Both the position numbers and the translations under genes were made by a program. A stretch of DNA of 64,000 nucleotides from positions 312,073 to 376,072 of the forward strand of contig WSXU01000001.1 of the NCBI GenBank assembly GCA_009773455.1, given 5' to 3'. The stretch is from Bacteroidota bacterium. GTDB lineage: Bacteria; Bacteroidota; Bacteroidia; Bacteroidales; Lentimicrobiaceae. This document shows, one piece after another, positions 1 through 8,897 of the stretch. Each line of letters starts with the position of its first letter. Position 1 is the stretch's first letter. The notes beneath the pieces are model-generated. The model was not told the origin of the DNA. It searched no databases and saw only the letters and a list, made by a program, of their open reading frames with translations.

Positions 1-1701
1 ATCGAGTTTTAAAGCCGGAATCTCAAGTTTAAGTTTTTTGCGCAAACCACCCAAATCGTTGAGCAGTTTATTGGGGTTGGCCGCTTTTAGCTCGGCAACT
101 GTTTTGAATCCATACTTCCTCAGGGCGGGAACCCATGCCTCCGGAACACCTATGGCAACAAAGGCTTCGTCAGGATCTCCGGCAGGTGTGGCTTTTTTTT
201 CAGGCCGCATCTGCGGGAAGAAAAGCACATCCTGAATCGAAGGCTGGTTGGTCATAAACATCGTAAGCCGATCGATACCTATGCCCATGCCCGAGCAGGT
301 GGGCATGCCATACTCCAGTGCACGCACAAAGTCCATATCTATAAACATGGCTTCATCGTCTCCTTTCTTCGAGAGATTCAGCTGTTCCTGGAAACGGCCA
401 AGCTGATCGATCGGGTCGTTGAGCTCTGAATAGGCATTACACAACTCTTTGCCATTGACAAACAATTCGAAACGCTCGGTCAGTTCCGGATTGGAACGGT
501 GTCGCTTGCAGAGCGGCGACATCTCAATCGGGTAATCCATGATAAAGGTCGGCTGTATGAGATGCTCTTCGCACTTCTCACCAAAAATGGCATCGATCAG
601 TTTACCTGTACCCATACTCGGATCGGTCTCAATGCCAAGCTGTTTGCAAAATACCCTCAACTCTTTCTCTGATTTACCGGCAATATCCACACCTGCATAC
701 AGTTTGATTGCATCAGTCATGGTAAGCCTGAGGAAAGGCTTTTTGAAGTCTATTTCACGATCCCCTACCTGAAGGGCTGTCCTTTTATGCAATCCTAAAG
801 CTACCCGTTCAAGCATCTCCTCCACAAATTCCATCATCCAGAAATAATCCTTATAGGCTACGTAGATTTCAAGCACCGTAAATTCAGGGTTATGGGTGCG
901 GTCCATGCCTTCGTTGCGGAAATCCTTGGCAAATTCATACACACCATCAAAACCTCCCACAATCAGTTTCTTAAGATACAACTCGTTGGCTATGCGCAGG
1001 TAAAGCGGCATGTCGAGCGCATTGTGGTGGGTGATAAACGGCCGTGCTGCTGCTCCGCCGGGAATGGGTTGAAGGATGGGTGTTTCTACTTCGAGATAGC
1101 CTTTTGAATTGAAGAATTCACGCATGTTGTTGATAATCTGACTGCGCCTGATGAAAATATCGCGCACTTCAGGATTAACGATGAGATCAACATAACGCTG
1201 ACGATAACGGGCTTCCGGATCGCTGAAAGCATCAAATACCTGATCATCCTTTTCCTTCACCACAGGCAGTACCCTCAAGGATTTGCTCAGTAGTTTCAAC
1301 GATTTTACATGGATGGATATTTCACCCATCTGGGTAATAAATACAAACCCGGTAATACCAATGATGTCACCAATATCGAGCAGTCTTTTGAAAACTGTAT
1401 TATAGAGGGTTTTATCCTCGCCTGCGCAGATATCATCGCGTTTGATGTAGAGCTGAATGCGGCCTGAAGAATCCTGGAGATCAACAAAGGAGGCGGCACC
1501 CATGATACGGCGGGTCATAATCCGCCCGGCAAGGCTGACTTCCTGGTATAGGTTATGATTGTCCGGAAAATTCCGGTGAATTTCGGAAGTAGAAACATTC
1601 ACTTCGAAAGCTTCGGCCGGGTAGGCATTGATCCCGAGATTCCCGAGTTCTTTAAGTGATTCCCTGCGGATGGCTTCCTGTTCGCTGAGGTCCTGTAACA
1701 T
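1..1701 (-). CDS. lysS: Lysyl-tRNA synthetase, class II (C-terminus cut by window edge)
   Basis: Charges tRNA-Lys with lysine in the cytoplasm. The frame is open from an ATG at 1701 to base 1, giving 567 codons. An N-terminal OB-fold anticodon-binding domain covers roughly residues 50-160. The class II core shows motif 2 ([20 protein letters not shown]) and motif 3 ([12 protein letters not shown]). After the core there is an extension (near [19 protein letters not shown]) of the kind known from Bacteroidota LysS, so only a few residues should be missing. The gene reads out of the window and is separated from recO by 138 bp. A TATCTTTG -7 element lies just upstream. The identification is secure; the true C-terminus is not visible. 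Confidence 0.97.
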   Translation of the reverse strand, partial: MLQDLSEQEAIRRESLKELGNLGINAYPAEAFEVNVSTSEIHRNFPDNHNLYQEVSLAGRIMTRRIMGAASFVDLQDSSGRIQLYIKRDDICAGEDKTLYNTVFKRLLDIGDIIGITGFVFITQMGEISIHVKSLKLLSKSLRVLPVVKEKDDQVFDAFSDPEARYRQRYVDLIVNPEVRDIFIRRSQIINNMREFFNSKGYLEVETPILQPIPGGAAARPFITHHNALDMPLYLRIANELYLKKLIVGGFDGVYEFAKDFRNEGMDRTHNPEFTVLEIYVAYKDYFWMMEFVEEMLERVALGLHKRTALQVGDREIDFKKPFLRLTMTDAIKLYAGVDIAGKSEKELRVFCKQLGIETDPSMGTGKLIDAIFGEKCEEHLIQPTFIMDYPIEMSPLCKRHRSNPELTERFELFVNGKELCNAYSELNDPIDQLGRFQEQLNLSKKGDDEAMFIDMDFVRALEYGMPTCSGMGIGIDRLTMFMTNQPSIQDVLFFPQMRPEKKATPAGDPDEAFVAIGVPEAWVPALRKYGFKTVAELKAANPNKLLNDLGGLRKKLKLEIPALKLD

Positions 1702-1717
1702 AAAATGAAATTTTCGG

Positions 1718-1725
1718 CAAAGATA
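1718..1725 (-). promoter_or_regulatory. -7 promoter element of lysS (TATCTTTG)
   Basis: On the minus strand this reads TATCTTTGCCG, a perfect match to the Bacteroidota -7 consensus TAnnTTTG, about 16 nt before the lysS ATG. No TTTG -33 box is visible at the usual 19-nt spacing, so the call rests on the -7 element alone. Nearly the same sequence precedes pgi and the T9SS gene at 21921. Confidence 0.5.
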
Positions 1726-1839
1726 TGGATTTTGGCTTTAGAGCGGGGAATGGGGATATACCGCCATACAGAACATCGTTCGGAAAATGATTTGCATTAA
1801 ATCAGGATGTATCCGGAAAACTGACCGGTGTTTCATCTG

Positions 1840-2565
1840 CTATGCCAGCAACTCCTGCAATACTTTCAGTGATTTCAGTTCTCCCATTTCAGGAAGATGC
1901 AGGCGGTAATAGTCGAGCAGACGGTCGAGCAATTCATCGCGTACCTTCCTGTTGATCTGGAAATCCTTCAGATCAGGATAATCCATCAATTGAAGCTGTT
2001 CGAGCGCTGCTGCCGGTTCACCGGAAATAAAGTACCGGTGAAGTGGTTCTGAATCGAGAAACAACCCTTCTTCCATATCAAAGTAACTGCCCGCATCCGT
2101 TTTGGCCAATCGCGGGTAGAAGCCGAGAAAGCGCGTGAGTCTGAGCATAAAAAGCAGGTGAAAAGCCTGAACCGGGATCTCCCTGTTGCTGAGAAACTGC
2201 AGCGCACTGCTGATAAATTCAAACAACGGACGGTTGCTCTCTTCCTCCTTCACACATTTATACAGCAGCTCATTGATGTACAACAGCACAGCGCTTCTGG
2301 ATATGCTGTCCTGAACATCAGTGGAAGACCGGCTGACACTGATCTCCCTTATGTAATGCAGCGACTTGTGTTCCCTTGTTTCTATAATGAGGTCAAGCAT
2401 GGAAAGATGGCCGAACATTGCGGAACGGATTTTGGATTTCCTGCTGTAGAGGCCTTTGACCAGGAATGACAACAACCCCGATTCCTCCGTGAATATCTTT
2501 ACAATGGCGCTTGTATCGGAATAGCGGGTTGTGTGAAATACGATGCCGCGGGTTGCCTGGATCAT
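1840..2565 (-). CDS. recO: DNA repair protein RecO
   Basis: RecO loads RecA onto SSB-covered single-stranded DNA together with RecR during recombinational repair. The 241-residue protein has the family length. Its N-terminus (TRGIVFHTTRYSDTSAIVKI, then FVKGLYSRKSKIRS) is the typical RecO OB fold, followed by the helical domain. The Cys4 zinc site of some RecO proteins is not obvious here. It lies between lysS and porZ on the same strand, with gaps of more than 130 bp on each side. A TAAATTTG element sits only 4 nt upstream of the ATG. Confidence 0.93.
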   Translation of the reverse strand: MIQATRGIVFHTTRYSDTSAIVKIFTEESGLLSFLVKGLYSRKSKIRSAMFGHLSMLDLIIETREHKSLHYIREISVSRSSTDVQDSISRSAVLLYINELLYKCVKEEESNRPLFEFISSALQFLSNREIPVQAFHLLFMLRLTRFLGFYPRLAKTDAGSYFDMEEGLFLDSEPLHRYFISGEPAAALEQLQLMDYPDLKDFQINRKVRDELLDRLLDYYRLHLPEMGELKSLKVLQELLA

Positions 2566-2569
2566 TCTA

Positions 2570-2577
2570 CAAATTTA
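2570..2577 (-). promoter_or_regulatory. Possible -7 element upstream of recO (TAAATTTG)
   Basis: The minus strand reads TAAATTTG, matching TAnnTTTG, but the ATG follows after only 4 nt. If used, the mRNA would be leaderless or nearly so. No -33 box was found. It may be chance in an AT-rich stretch. Confidence 0.3.
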
Positions 2578-2631
2578 ATGAAAATGGCAACGGAATCTCA
2601 CCGGGGGGCTGCACGTAAATCAGGGTTATGA

Positions 2632-2714
2632 TCCGGAAAAGTTTCAAGTTACGGGCAGAAGACTGAAAAACAAAGATACTCCCCCGAAGGTGTATTATAG
2701 TTAACTTTTCCGGA
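2632..2714. repeat. 12-bp perfect inverted repeat between porZ and recO
   Basis: TCCGGAAAAGTT at 2632-2643 is mirrored by AACTTTTCCGGA at 2703-2714 with a 59-nt spacer. It fills most of the porZ-recO gap. It could be a long-loop transcription end signal or the remains of a small palindromic element. No T-run follows either arm directly. Confidence 0.5.
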
Positions 2715-2733
2715 GGATCCGCCAGAACATCTG

Positions 2734-5061
2734 TTAATTCACGAACATAATCTTGGTCACGGTGGTTTTTGAACCATCTTCATTGGTGACATAGACCAGG
2801 TATACCCCGGTCTTCACCTTTTCTCCGTCAAAATTCTGCCCATTCCACAACGCCTGTCCACCTTCGCTGATGGCAGTATAAACCAGTGTTCCTGAAATGT
2901 CGGTAATTTTTACACTTGAGTTTTCAACCAGTCCCCTGATGGCGATGCTTCCGTTATAACTTTCGCGAACCGGGTTTGGGAATACAACCACTTCGTCAAG
3001 TGTTTGCTGGGGAGGGACCGATTCACTACGGTAAGAAATAATGCCTTTCGCTGTCCCGATAAACACTTCCCCGCTTTCAGCTATGGTGATGTCTGAAATG
3101 GAATTACTCAGGAGCGGGCTGTTTTCTTCGGTAAAATGCAATATCTCCTCTGTTCCGTCGGCAGACATCAGAAACACGCCTGCGCGATCGGTTCCGAACC
3201 ATTTACGGTTTGATCCATCCACCGCAATGGCAGTAACTGCTTCTGCTTCAAGCAGATATTGACCGTATCCATCCTGCTCTATCAGGATTCGCTGAGCATC
3301 AAAATTCTGATTTGCGAAGATATTGGCCGGAGAGTAGAACACGGCCACACCGGCGTCGGTGCCGATCCATACCTGGCCGTCACGGTCGGTGGCCATACTG
3401 AGGATGAATGTACCCGGCAGTGCCCCGTTGCCGGCAGCAGCGGTCAATCGTCTTACATTGTCGTCGCTTACATCATCAATGGTATTGTTATCATTGAAAA
3501 CGATCATGGCATGGTCGCGTACCATCATCCACTTCTGCCCTGAGCCATCGACCATTACATCCCCGATATCGACCCCGGTTGCAGCAGAACCCAGATTGAA
3601 TGATTTCCAGTTTCCATCGCTCTTCCTCACTGACAATACTGAAGCAGCACTTGAATTGGTCACCCAAAGGTTATTGTTTTCATCAAACGTGAGGCCGCCG
3701 ACACCAATCCAGCCACCACCATAGGTAGAAACTTCAAGTGTACTGTTCTGTTCGGTGTAATGATTGGTACGGCTTCCATCTGTGAATTCAAACAAACCGT
3801 AACCCCAGGTCCCGAAAAATACCCTTTTGGTATTTGAGGGATCAACAGCCACACTCAGGATATCCCTGACATCGTCCAGTATGGTATCGTTTTCCTTATC
3901 AAGGGTCACCCATTTATTGTCGGTGAAACCTGCCACCCGTGCTTGCCTGAACAGACTTCCGAACGAGGAATTACGGCCTCCGGGGACCACCCACACTTCG
4001 TTTTTGCCCGCTGACATAGCGAAAACGTCAGGAAATCCGGGACCGTCGGGAAGGTTCTTTTCAGAAGTCCATACCCTGATAACCCTGACCAGTCCCTCAA
4101 ATTCATCACCTACCCATACATCGCCGTTCACATCAAGAATGGCGTCCTGCGGCCTGAGGTTTCCGGGATTGTAGGTATAAATGTTGTAATCCTTGGTTCC
4201 TTCCTCATTATAAACATCCACTGCCAGGTTGCTTGCAATGACCAGTTTATTGTAATGAACCTCCATGCTGAAGCGGGTGGATGTGTTTCCCTGTTCAAAT
4301 GCTGACCATTCCCCGTTGATTTTAACATACATGGCATCCGTTGAATAGGAAGGCCCTTTTTTATTCAGGTAAATCCGGTTATTTAAAACAGCCACATGGT
4401 TAAAGGGACCGGTAGGCAGCACCACAGAGAAATCATGTGTCCAATCAGCGTAGTTGGCCAGATTTGATCCATAAAAATCTGCATAAAAGATTCCTGCATC
4501 CGAGGCAGCATATATCAATGAATCAACCGGGTTATAGGCTATGTCGTTCACATTCACAGCACTGCCATCGGGACCAATGTAATAAATCGGTTCAGGAAAT
4601 TCTTCCTTTTCGATGTCAAGTACAACGATGCCAAATCCGCATGCCAGGTAGGCCCGTTTCCCGATAAAGACAATTCTGTTAATGGTTTTATTACCGAGTA
4701 TCGGCTTCCGCTTGATGTCTGACAGGTTGATTATTTTGCCATCCTTCAGAAGGTCAATATTGGCATTGGAATAGGCAATCACCAGAATATCAAGTTCAGG
4801 ATGATACTTAATGCTGCTGATTCCCACATCGCTCAGGCCATTGATTTTACTCAGCCTGCTGATGCTGTTGTCTTCGGTGTTAAGGAAAAAGATGCTGTAT
4901 GGGGTGGCTGCATAAATGATTTTACCGGCTTCTGCAACCGCAATCACTTTCCTGTAAGGCAGATGATCACGCCATTCACCAATGCCTATTTCCTGGGAAA
5001 ACACAGATGTAAAAAATGAGGAAAATGCCAGAAACAGAAATAGTAAACCTGAATGTTTCAT
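2734..5061 (-). CDS. porZ: T9SS component PorZ-like propeller protein
   Basis: In Porphyromonas gingivalis, PorZ is a surface protein of the type IX secretion attachment complex and helps deliver A-LPS to cargo. This 775-residue protein has a signal peptide ending FTSVFSQ. Propeller domains follow with the family's conserved opening (IGEWRDHLPYRKVIAVAEAG, SRLSKINGLSDVGIS, KRKPILGNKTINRI, FGIVVLDIE). Further propeller blades follow (VWIGTDAGVAVF, KWFGTDRAGVF, VFIGTAKGIIS). The last 80 or so residues are a T9SS sorting domain (VVFPNPVRESYNGSIAI to VTKIMFVN). The sequence match to PorZ is strong over the first 180 residues. It supports a working T9SS for the cargo proteins in this window. Confidence 0.85.
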   Translation of the reverse strand: MKHSGLLFLFLAFSSFFTSVFSQEIGIGEWRDHLPYRKVIAVAEAGKIIYAATPYSIFFLNTEDNSISRLSKINGLSDVGISSIKYHPELDILVIAYSNANIDLLKDGKIINLSDIKRKPILGNKTINRIVFIGKRAYLACGFGIVVLDIEKEEFPEPIYYIGPDGSAVNVNDIAYNPVDSLIYAASDAGIFYADFYGSNLANYADWTHDFSVVLPTGPFNHVAVLNNRIYLNKKGPSYSTDAMYVKINGEWSAFEQGNTSTRFSMEVHYNKLVIASNLAVDVYNEEGTKDYNIYTYNPGNLRPQDAILDVNGDVWVGDEFEGLVRVIRVWTSEKNLPDGPGFPDVFAMSAGKNEVWVVPGGRNSSFGSLFRQARVAGFTDNKWVTLDKENDTILDDVRDILSVAVDPSNTKRVFFGTWGYGLFEFTDGSRTNHYTEQNSTLEVSTYGGGWIGVGGLTFDENNNLWVTNSSAASVLSVRKSDGNWKSFNLGSAATGVDIGDVMVDGSGQKWMMVRDHAMIVFNDNNTIDDVSDDNVRRLTAAAGNGALPGTFILSMATDRDGQVWIGTDAGVAVFYSPANIFANQNFDAQRILIEQDGYGQYLLEAEAVTAIAVDGSNRKWFGTDRAGVFLMSADGTEEILHFTEENSPLLSNSISDITIAESGEVFIGTAKGIISYRSESVPPQQTLDEVVVFPNPVRESYNGSIAIRGLVENSSVKITDISGTLVYTAISEGGQALWNGQNFDGEKVKTGVYLVYVTNEDGSKTTVTKIMFVN

Positions 5062-5310
5062 TAATAACGGATTAACTTTGAATAATGGATACCGGTTAAA
5101 AATTTAATCATTGATAAACAAGGGGTAAAAGGGCTCAATAAAAACTGCAATTTTAACAATTTATTGCAGGTTTGGTTATAAATAGTCCAAACTAAATTAA
5201 AATACTGGTATAAAGAGCAGGATACGGTGGATTAATGTGTCAAAAACTTTATCCCGTAGAATAATGCAATTGCGGAAACAGCATTTTTTATATCATTGTC
5301 AGCCACGTTT

Positions 5311-5925
5311 ATGAACGAACACCCATACACAGGTCTTGCTTATTGCCGGATAAGGCTGAAAAACATGGTAAGCAGCAGCTGTGTGAAATATATCAGGCTG
5401 CTGCTCAGCAATGCCGGAGCAGAGGTAAGCATGATCAGGCTGGGGGAGGTCGAATTCGGATACGATCCGTTGCTGCACAGTGAATCCTATTTCACCGAAC
5501 TCATGGCCTCAGAGGGATATGAACCCATTGTCAGCAGGGAAGAACACATCATTGAAAAGACCAAGGCGGCTGTCATTGAGCTGATTCATCATGCAGGCAA
5601 TGTCAACTCCCTGATCCGGAATTCAGATTACCTTGTTGAAAGGCTGGGAATGTCTTATACTTATCTTTCGGCACTTTTTTCCAAATATGAACACATAACG
5701 CTTGAAAAGTTTATCATTCTTCACAAAATTGAAAAAGTAAAGGAGCAACTGGAGTACGGCGAATTTACTTTAAGTGAGATAGCCCTTCAGCTTGGATACA
5801 GCTCGGTGCAGTATCTCTCAAACCAGTTTAAACTGGTAACCGGTATTTCTGTCAGTGATTACAAGAAATCTGAAAGTACCCGGATACCACTGGAACTCCT
5901 GGGAAAAATCAATCAGGATATATAG
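5311..5925 (+). CDS. AraC-family regulator with degenerate HMA-like N-domain
   Basis: A 204-residue transcription factor. The C-terminal half is an AraC/XylS double helix-turn-helix (LVERLGMSYTYLSALFSKYE, then LSEIALQLGYSSVQYLSNQF). The N-terminal 75 residues resemble a ferredoxin-like HMA domain found in a Bacteroidota AraC subfamily whose usual motif is NMVCxxC. Here the motif is NMVSSSC (residues 18-24), so the first metal-ligand cysteine is serine and only Cys24 remains. The ATG at 5311 is preferred over a TTG five codons earlier. It stands alone, 155 bp before the PqqD-like cluster on the same strand, and might regulate it. Function is inferred from family. Confidence 0.85.
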   Translation: MNEHPYTGLAYCRIRLKNMVSSSCVKYIRLLLSNAGAEVSMIRLGEVEFGYDPLLHSESYFTELMASEGYEPIVSREEHIIEKTKAAVIELIHHAGNVNSLIRNSDYLVERLGMSYTYLSALFSKYEHITLEKFIILHKIEKVKEQLEYGEFTLSEIALQLGYSSVQYLSNQFKLVTGISVSDYKKSESTRIPLELLGKINQDI

Positions 5926-6080
5926 CAACAAGGGAATACACGGCTTGTCAGATTTTGCAGAAAAATCAACTGACCTGAAATTTTATAACCTTTTCGAGTA
6001 AAAGTATAACAACATTTTTTACCACAATCGTTTAATTTGCAACCAATATTCCAACTACCGTCTCAGAAAAATACTGAATT

Positions 6081-6341
6081 ATGAAAATAAATGAGAACCT
6101 TGCCATCAGCGAGAGTGGATTTCTTTTCAATCCATCTACGGGTGAATCCTTTACCGTAAACCCGATCGGGGCTGAGATTATCGAGTTGATGAAGGAAGGA
6201 AAAACCGAAGCGGAAATCTCAGAAAAAATAATCAAATCCTACGAAGTGGATATTAAAACCCTTCAGAAAGACCTGCATGATTTCTCCGAAATATTAAGGC
6301 ATCACCAGCTGCTTGATCAGTATGAAGAAACAAAGAATTAA
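6081..6341 (+). CDS. PqqD-family small peptide-binding protein
   Basis: An 86-residue cytoplasmic protein with the PqqD/RRE pattern: a short beta hairpin (ISESGFLFNPSTGESFTVNP) followed by helices (GAEIIELMKEGKTEAEISEK). Known PqqD-like domains bind leader segments of peptides and pass them to modifying enzymes. It overlaps the ATP-grasp gene by 20 bp, and the PLP decarboxylase follows, so the three are almost certainly co-transcribed and translationally coupled. No radical SAM enzyme and no short precursor gene is seen beside it, unlike PQQ or most RiPP loci. The fold assignment is good. Its partner is unknown and could be the N-terminus of the decarboxylase. Confidence 0.82.
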   Translation: MKINENLAISESGFLFNPSTGESFTVNPIGAEIIELMKEGKTEAEISEKIIKSYEVDIKTLQKDLHDFSEILRHHQLLDQYEETKN

Positions 6342-7368
6342 TATAGGGGTAACCGGCCTGAATGCCATCGATAGTCCCGGCCCCGGAATTGCCGTGATCA
6401 GAGGCCTGCGCGAAGCCAAATCCTTCGATGTCAGAATCATCGGCTTTGCCTATGAATCTATGGAGCCCGGCATATATATGCATGATCTGATCGATAAAAC
6501 CTACCAGATTCCCTATCCTTCTGCCGGAACGGATGTGCTGCTTGCGAGGCTCGCCTATATTCAGGAACAGGAGAAACTTGATGTGATTATTCCAAATTTT
6601 GATGCAGAGCTGTATTCTTTCATGAAGCTGGAAGACAAGCTCAGGCAGATGGGAATTCATATGTTTCTGCCTACCATCAGTCAGTTTGAAGAACGTCATA
6701 AAGTGAACCTTTCTGATTTTGGTGAGAAGTACGAAATTGATGTACCGCTTGGAAAAGCCATTTACGATTCATCCGAGATTTTCGGATTACAAAAGGAATT
6801 TGACTTTCCCCTTATGGTTAAAGGGAAATGGTATGATGCCTACATTGCCTATAACATGGAGCAGGCCCGTACTTACTTTAATAAAATCAGTGCAAAATGG
6901 GGACTTCCTGTGGTATTACAGCGTTTCGTGCATGGTACTGAGTATAATGTGACCGGATTGGGTGATGGTAACGGAAATACAATTGCGGCAGTTCCCATGC
7001 GCAAGCAGTTTATCACGGATAAAGGGAAAGCCTGGGCTGGTATCAGCATCGACGATAAAAAGCTGCTGGCCATTACCGAGAAGTTTGTGAGCGCTACCAA
7101 ATGGAGAGGAGCTTTTGAACTTGAGATGATGAAATCGAATGACAACACTTACTATCTGATGGAGATCAATCCACGCATTCCTGCCTGGGTCTATCTGGCA
7201 GTCGGCGTTGGTCAGAATATTCCGGAAGCGCTCACCAACCTTGCTCTTGGAAACGATGTTGAGCCTTTCAGGACCTATGAAGTCGGCAAACTCTTCATAA
7301 GGTATTCGTACGATATGATTGTCGACAGGTCTGAATTTGAAAAAATATCAATAAACGGAGAACTCTGA
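6322..7368 (+). CDS. ATP-grasp ligase
   Basis: A 348-residue ATP-grasp enzyme, a family that joins a carboxylate to an amine, thiol or other acceptor through an acyl-phosphate. The N-domain starts with a nucleotide-binding-like strand (INIGVTGLNAIDSPGPGIAV) similar to carbamoyl-phosphate-synthase-type proteins. The ATP-binding lysine is in PLMVKGKWYDAYIA (about residue 164), and the Mg/ATP site is FELEMM...YLMEINPRIPAW (about 264-285). The ATG at 6322 overlaps the PqqD-like gene; a TTG three codons earlier is possible. The stop lies 16 bp before the decarboxylase start. The substrate is unknown. The context suggests an amino acid or peptide carboxylate. Confidence 0.88.
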   Translation: MKKQRINIGVTGLNAIDSPGPGIAVIRGLREAKSFDVRIIGFAYESMEPGIYMHDLIDKTYQIPYPSAGTDVLLARLAYIQEQEKLDVIIPNFDAELYSFMKLEDKLRQMGIHMFLPTISQFEERHKVNLSDFGEKYEIDVPLGKAIYDSSEIFGLQKEFDFPLMVKGKWYDAYIAYNMEQARTYFNKISAKWGLPVVLQRFVHGTEYNVTGLGDGNGNTIAAVPMRKQFITDKGKAWAGISIDDKKLLAITEKFVSATKWRGAFELEMMKSNDNTYYLMEINPRIPAWVYLAVGVGQNIPEALTNLALGNDVEPFRTYEVGKLFIRYSYDMIVDRSEFEKISINGEL

Positions 7369-7384
7369 AAATAATAATCTGCAC

Positions 7385-8740
7385 ATGGAAAAGAAAAGAT
7401 ATGAACGTCCGCACATTGTGAAACTTGATTCGGGAATGCCCGGTAAGTTTGGTATGCGTAACGATTCACCCCCTACTACCCACATTGACGGGGTAGCTGT
7501 TACGGAACTGGTTGAAAAGTACGGTTCTCCCCTGTTCGTCATTTCGGAGCATACCATCCGTTCCACTTATCGCAAGGCTTACAAAGCCTTCAGTACCCGC
7601 TATCCGAAAGTACAGTTTGCCTGGTCATACAAAACAAACTATTTACCGGCCGTATGCAACGTATTTCACCAGGAAGGATCCTGGGCTGAGGTTGTCTCGG
7701 GCTTTGAGTATGACAAAGCACTTGCCAACGGCGTTGATCCCGGGAAAATCATTTTTAACGGTCCGGGGAAGACAGCATCAGAACTGATGAAAGCGGCAGA
7801 AAACGGGTCACTGATCCACATTGACCACCTGGATGAACTTTATTTGCTTACTGACCTGGCCGGGGAGATGAAAAGAAAACCACTGGTCGCCATCAGGGTT
7901 AATATGGATACGGGAATATATCCGATGTGGGACCGTTTCGGATTTAACTATGAGAACGGACAAGCCTGGGATGCCCTCAATAAGATTATGCTGAGCGGCA
8001 AACTTGAACTGGTGGGCCTGCATACGCACATCGGGACTTTTATCCTCGGAGCCAATGCCTACGGAGTGGCTGCGTCGAAGCTGGCCGATCTGGCGCTCGG
8101 ACTGCAGCAGAAGTTCAACCATACCATCCGGTATATCGATATGGGCGGAGGTTTTGCTTCGAAAAACACCCTGAAAGGATCGTATCTGCCGGGGGCCGAC
8201 ACCAACCCGACCTTTGATGATTATGCTGAAGCCATTACCACGGCACTGGTCAACAGCGGGTTCAAGCCGGAAAGTCTTCCTTTGCTTATTCTCGAAACAG
8301 GCAGGGCCCTGATTGATGAAGCGGGTTACATCATCACCTCCGTACTGGCCAATAAAAGACTATCGACAGGACGCAGGGCGACCATCATCGATGCAGGAGT
8401 CAATCTGCTCTTTACAGCTTTCTGGTACCAGCACCCGGTTACTCCTGCACAGGGTTTCTCACAGTACCGGGAGGAGAACACCATTTACGGGCCACTCTGT
8501 ATGAACATAGATTGTGTAAGGGAAAGCATCAACCTTCCCTTGTTGAACAAGGGGGATAAACTGGTGATTCATTATACAGGGGCCTATAACCTGACCCAAT
8601 GGATGCAGTTTATTACGCTCAGGCCAAATGTAGTCATCATTGATCCTGATGGAACGGCTCACCTGATTCGACAGAACGAAAGCAATGACTCCGTTTCATC
8701 ACTCGAGAAAACCCCTGATTACCTGATAGGTATAAAATAA
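7385..8740 (+). CDS. Fold-III PLP-dependent decarboxylase (DAP/ornithine decarboxylase-like)
   Basis: A 451-residue alanine-racemase-fold decarboxylase. The PLP Schiff-base lysine is Lys83 in FAWSYKTN (compare YAVKAN in LysA). The PLP phosphate loop is DMGGGF (near 253), the substrate/PLP region ETGRALIDEAG, and the dimer-contributed cysteine is in GPLCMNID (near 371). These mark an L-amino-acid or amino-acid-derived decarboxylase, not a racemase. The first 23 residues precede the barrel and read Y6-E-R-P9-H-I11...L14, similar to the YxxPxL motif of RRE-recognised leader peptides. It is the third gene of the PqqD/ATP-grasp cluster. It is unlikely to be the housekeeping LysA, given this context and the divergent lysine motif. 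The substrate is unknown. Confidence 0.88.
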   Translation: MEKKRYERPHIVKLDSGMPGKFGMRNDSPPTTHIDGVAVTELVEKYGSPLFVISEHTIRSTYRKAYKAFSTRYPKVQFAWSYKTNYLPAVCNVFHQEGSWAEVVSGFEYDKALANGVDPGKIIFNGPGKTASELMKAAENGSLIHIDHLDELYLLTDLAGEMKRKPLVAIRVNMDTGIYPMWDRFGFNYENGQAWDALNKIMLSGKLELVGLHTHIGTFILGANAYGVAASKLADLALGLQQKFNHTIRYIDMGGGFASKNTLKGSYLPGADTNPTFDDYAEAITTALVNSGFKPESLPLLILETGRALIDEAGYIITSVLANKRLSTGRRATIIDAGVNLLFTAFWYQHPVTPAQGFSQYREENTIYGPLCMNIDCVRESINLPLLNKGDKLVIHYTGAYNLTQWMQFITLRPNVVIIDPDGTAHLIRQNESNDSVSSLEKTPDYLIGIK

Positions 8741-8897
8741 ATGTATTAAATCTATTGCAGACTCATACAAAATTTATACTTTTATGAACTCAAATTTAAA
8801 TATTTCGATACCTGGCCGCATAAAAAGCGGGTTTCCCTAAATTAAAAAGGGCGTTCCGGGTATTGATTGAAAATATCAGAATATAAACCAGGGCTGG

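Noticed and set aside
6081-6341. PQQ biosynthesis locus
   Set aside because: Only the PqqD fold is present; no PqqA, PqqB, PqqC or PqqE is encoded nearby.
7385-8740. Housekeeping diaminopimelate decarboxylase (LysA)
   Set aside because: The lysine motif (FAWSYKTN), the extra N-terminal segment and the tight link to PqqD-like and ATP-grasp genes argue for a different, specialised enzyme. Not excluded by sequence alone.
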